From: JBIOYL01 sp044870185
Lineage (GTDB): Bacteria; Actinomycetota; CALGFH01
Reading direction: 5' to 3'
Length of the DNA: 7,406 bases
NCBI GenBank assembly: GCA_044870185.1
Contig: JBIOYL010000382.1
Span: 1 to 7,406, forward strand
Position numbers and translations under genes: made by a program
Shown here: piece after piece, positions 5,356 to 7,406 of the stretch
How positions within the stretch are numbered: position 1 is the first letter of the stretch
Layout: each line of letters begins with the position of its first letter
The notes under the pieces: model-generated
Databases searched by the model: none
What the model was told of the DNA's origin: nothing
What the model saw: only the letters and a program-made list of their open reading frames with translations

Positions 5356-5556
5356 ATGGGCACGGAATGGATCTGGGTGATCATCGTGATCGCCATCATC
5401 TTCGGGGCGAGCCGGCTTCCGCTGCTCGGCCGCAACGTCGGCGTGGGCATCAAGGAGTTCAAGAAGGGCATCGCCGAGGGCGGCAAGGACGACGCCAAAG
5501 AGCAGCCCGGCACCAGCGGGACCGGCACCGGCGACGGCGGCACGCCCAAGGCCTGA
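5356..5556 (+). CDS. tatA: Sec-independent protein translocase subunit TatA
   Basis: TatA oligomerises in the cytoplasmic membrane to let folded twin-arginine precursors cross once the TatC-containing receptor has bound them. The product has 66 residues, normal for actinobacterial TatA. Residues about 5-16 (WIWVIIVIAIIF) are the short N-terminal membrane helix, followed by the family hinge F16-G17 and RLPLLGRNVGVGIKEFKKG, the amphipathic helix lying on the inner membrane face. The C-terminus is a short, flexible, charged and Gly/Thr-rich tail. The start is set by AAGGAG 9 nt upstream. tatC begins 20 nt after the stop. The length, the LPLLGRNVG version of the amphipathic helix and adjacency to tatC favour TatA over TatB. 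No separate tatB is in the window, which is usual since actinobacteria generally encode it elsewhere. Confidence 0.93.
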   Translation: MGTEWIWVIIVIAIIFGASRLPLLGRNVGVGIKEFKKGIAEGGKDDAKEQPGTSGTGTGDGGTPKA

Positions 5557-5576
5557 GCCGCCCCGGCGACCGCCGC

Positions 5577-6392
5577 ATGCGCCTGCGCCGCGCCCCGCGC
5601 AACCCCGGGGCGGAGATGACGATCCTGGAGCACATCGCCGAGCTGCGGGACCGCATCGTCAAAAGCTGCATCGCCCTGGCTGTCACCACCACCGTCGCCG
5701 CGGTCTGGCTGTACAACCCGGCGCTGAAGTTCCTCACCACGTCGTACTGCCACCTGCCGGGCCAGTACCGGCCGGCGACGGCGGCCGGGTCGGACTGCAA
5801 GCTGCTGGCGCTCAGCCCGCTCGAGCCGCTCGGCATCCGGATCCGCGTGTCGCTGACCATTGGGCTGCTGCTGGCGCTGCCCTACGTCGCCTTCCAGATC
5901 TGGCGGTTCATCACCCCCGGGCTCAAGCCGAACGAGAAGCGCTACGCGATCCCGTTCGCGGCGGCGACCACGCTGCTGTTCGTGTTCGGCGTGTGGGTGG
6001 CGTTCTTCACCCTGCCCAAGGCGATCGGGTTCCTGGCCGCCAGCGGCGGCACGGAGCTGGTGACCTTCTTCCAGGCCGACAAGTACCTGCGCTTCGTGCT
6101 GTTCATGGGCCTGGCGTTCGGGCTCACGTTCGAGTTCCCGCTGGTGCTGGTGTTCCTGTCGCTGGTGGGTGCGCTATCCTCTCGGGCCATGTTCAAGGCT
6201 TGGCGGCCGGCGGTCGCGGTCATCATCGTGGTCGCGGCCGTGGTCACCCCCAGCCAGGACCCCATCAGCCTGTTCGCCATGGCGGTCCCGATGTGGGTGT
6301 TCTACTTCGGGGCGGCCGCCATCGCCAGGTACGTGATCGAGCCCTCGCGCAACCGGCGCCGGGCCCAGAGCCTCGAGAGGAGCCACGGGTAG
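5577..6392 (+). CDS. tatC: Sec-independent protein translocase subunit TatC
   Basis: TatC is the six-helix membrane receptor that recognises twin-arginine signal peptides. The 271-residue product shows the family landmarks: the cytosolic N-terminal motif MTILEHIAELRDR (14-26, with E18), IWRFITPGLKPNEKR at 108-122, the membrane-buried glutamate E186 in TFEFP (184-188), and TPSQDP at 224-229 before the last helices. The first extracytoplasmic loop has cysteines C58 and C74 (YCHLP and SDCKL), a pair I associate with actinobacterial TatC and which could form a disulfide. The tail is basic (SRNRRRAQ). The ATG at 5577 is chosen because a later ATG at 5616 would remove the upstream basic residues and has no proper ribosome-binding spacing; the Shine-Dalgarno for 5577 is weak, so translation may depend on tatA. 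The stop is followed after 1 nt by the next gene's GTG. Confidence 0.95.
   Translation: MRLRRAPRNPGAEMTILEHIAELRDRIVKSCIALAVTTTVAAVWLYNPALKFLTTSYCHLPGQYRPATAAGSDCKLLALSPLEPLGIRIRVSLTIGLLLALPYVAFQIWRFITPGLKPNEKRYAIPFAAATTLLFVFGVWVAFFTLPKAIGFLAASGGTELVTFFQADKYLRFVLFMGLAFGLTFEFPLVLVFLSLVGALSSRAMFKAWRPAVAVIIVVAAVVTPSQDPISLFAMAVPMWVFYFGAAAIARYVIEPSRNRRRAQSLERSHG
6375..6382 (+). promoter_or_regulatory. Ribosome-binding site inside the end of tatC
   Basis: GAGAGGAG within the last codons of tatC ends 11 nt before the GTG at 6394. It supports that start and indicates translational coupling between tatC and the next gene. Confidence 0.6.
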
Positions 6393-6393
6393 G

Positions 6394-7164
6394 GTGGCGA
6401 TCAAAGGCAAGACCAAGCGCAGCCAGGGCCGGCCGGTGCGCCGGCCGGCCGCCGGGCCGCGCATCCACACCGTCGAGCGCCGCCAGCCGTGGTATCAGGC
6501 GCCCGCGTTCGCGCTCACGCTGGCCGTGGTCGTCCTGCTCGCCACCGTCGCCGCGGCCGGGCTGCGCGTCCAGGAAGGCCGGGTCCGCAGCGACATCCGC
6601 CGGTTCACCGCGCTGCTGCGGCCGGCCATGACCTCGCTCAACCAGACGGTGACCGGCACCAGCGCCACCCCAGGCTTCGCCTCGGCGGCCGCCCTGGCCG
6701 ACGGCCGGCTCAAACCGGCCGACCTGGCCAACCGGGCGCGGACCTGGCAGGTCCGGCTCCAGCAGGTCAAGAGCTCGGTCGACGGCATCCTGATCGGCGG
6801 CGGCCCCAGTCCCATACCGGGCGACGGGCGGGTCGCCAACAGCGTCGGCGGGCACCTGCCCATGCTCGGCAGCGTCCGTGACGCCTACGCGAGCGCCGTC
6901 CAGGCCTACGTCCAGGCCGCCCACCTGTTCCAGCTCGCCGGGCAGGCGCCGGCCAAGGGCCCGCTCGCCCAGGACCTCGTCAACCAGGCGCAGGATCAGG
7001 CCACTGCCGCGGCCACGGCCCTGGACGCCGCCGCCACCATGCTCGCCCGCCTGACCGGCGACCATCACCTGGACGTCACCGTGCGCATGCCGGGCGAGTC
7101 GCAGGCCGCCTACTCGGCGCGCTACGCCAAGGCGGCGCCGCCGACCAGCTCGGCCGGCGGCTGA
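6394..7164 (+). CDS. Membrane-anchored helical protein of unknown function, coupled to tatC
   Basis: I do not recognise this 256-residue protein. Residues 1-36 are strongly basic (KGKTKRSQGRPVRRP) and should stay in the cytosol; residues about 37-57 (APAFALTLAVVVLLATVAAAG) form a single membrane helix without a clear cleavage site or lipobox. The remainder, outside the membrane, is Ala/Gln-rich and predicted by eye to be mostly helical: about 60-90, 106-132, 158-184 and 189-221, separated by a Gly/Pro-rich loop at 134-154. It ends in a disordered tail (APPTSSAGG). There is no twin-arginine motif directly before the helix. It starts 1 nt after tatC with a Shine-Dalgarno inside tatC, and the lipid-kinase gene begins 11 nt after its stop, so it belongs to the tat operon. 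An envelope role is an inference from topology alone. Confidence 0.85.
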   Translation: MAIKGKTKRSQGRPVRRPAAGPRIHTVERRQPWYQAPAFALTLAVVVLLATVAAAGLRVQEGRVRSDIRRFTALLRPAMTSLNQTVTGTSATPGFASAAALADGRLKPADLANRARTWQVRLQQVKSSVDGILIGGGPSPIPGDGRVANSVGGHLPMLGSVRDAYASAVQAYVQAAHLFQLAGQAPAKGPLAQDLVNQAQDQATAAATALDAAATMLARLTGDHHLDVTVRMPGESQAAYSARYAKAAPPTSSAGG

Positions 7165-7175
7165 CGCCCCGGGCC

Positions 7176-7406
7176 GTGGACGCCCTGCTGCTGTGGAGCC
7201 CGGCGTCGGGCGGCGGTCGGGCCGGGCGCTTCCACGCCGCCGTGGCGGACCGGCTGCGGGCGGACGGCCTGCACGTTGCCGAGCACCGCACGGCCTCCCT
7301 GGACGACGCCCGCGACATGGCCGCCAAGGCGGCCATGACCGAGGACCTGGTGCTCGCCATGGGCGGCGACGGTCTGCTCGGCGCGGCCGCCGCCGGCGTG
7401 GCCGCG
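7176..7406 (+). CDS. Diacylglycerol kinase / lipid kinase family protein (N-terminal part, 3' truncated by window edge)
   Basis: The first 77 residues of a DAGK-catalytic-domain protein, a family that phosphorylates diacylglycerol, sphingoid bases or related lipids with ATP at the membrane surface. Two nucleotide-binding motifs are visible: SPASGGGRAG at 8-17, corresponding to the family NPxSGxG, and MGGDG at 62-66. The residue after GGDG is Leu (L67) where many members have Thr. The GTG at 7176 is the natural start, since the first motif begins 7 residues in; there is no strong Shine-Dalgarno, so reinitiation from the previous gene is likely. In several actinobacteria a gene of this family follows tatC, before a helicase gene. 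The true substrate cannot be told from this fragment. Confidence 0.85.
   Translation, partial: MDALLLWSPASGGGRAGRFHAAVADRLRADGLHVAEHRTASLDDARDMAAKAAMTEDLVLAMGGDGLLGAAAAGVAA

Noticed and set aside
5367..5576. Longer TatC reading from 5367
   Set aside because: It overlaps tatA in another frame and encodes His/Arg-rich sequence unlike any TatC; the ATG at 5577 gives a normal length.
1..7406. CRISPR arrays, tRNA or rRNA genes, transposases, phage or toxin-antitoxin modules
   Set aside because: No regularly spaced repeats, RNA-gene signatures or mobile-element proteins were found; the window looks like a conserved chromosomal core region with a small inserted cassette.

Overview
The window is high-GC DNA with dense, closely spaced genes. 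It carries the C-terminal part of pafA, then pafB-pafC and tatA-tatC. This is a proteasome/Pup-accessory and Tat-export neighbourhood characteristic of Actinomycetota; Mycobacterium tuberculosis has the same pafA-pafB-pafC-tatA-tatC order. I cannot place it below phylum. The insertion of other genes between pafA and pafB suggests it is not a close relative of Mycobacterium.

Layout: (i) 1-801 is the 3' part of pafA, the Pup ligase, cut by the left edge. (ii) 785-2696 on the minus strand is a two-gene unit: a SufR-like winged-helix regulator with C-terminal cysteines, followed 7 nt later by a DUF3866 protein. The DUF3866 gene runs tail-to-tail into pafA and overlaps it by 17 bp. (iii) 2697-2848 is a divergent control region with a recognisable promoter for the regulator and a -10 for pafB placed so that the pafB mRNA should be leaderless. 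(iv) 2849-4809 holds pafB and pafC, overlapping by 4 nt; they encode the two WYL-domain subunits of the DNA-damage activator PafBC. Two hairpins follow. (v) 4908-5156 is a small single-pass membrane protein with its own -10 and Shine-Dalgarno but no conventional start codon at the right distance. (vi) 5157-5355 is a low-complexity spacer with a tatA promoter. (vii) 5356-7406 is a probable operon: tatA, tatC, an unrecognised membrane-anchored helical protein translationally coupled to tatC, and the start of a diacylglycerol/lipid-kinase-family gene cut by the right edge.

Functionally, PafA tags proteins with Pup for proteasomal turnover, PafBC activates damage-response promoters, and TatA/TatC form part of the twin-arginine export machine. 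I see no clearly new multi-gene system. The parts least explained by known biology are the regulator-DUF3866 cassette set antisense between pafA and pafBC, its shared control region with pafB, and the two uncharacterised membrane proteins flanking tatAC. No RNA genes, CRISPR arrays, insertion sequences or attachment sites were seen.
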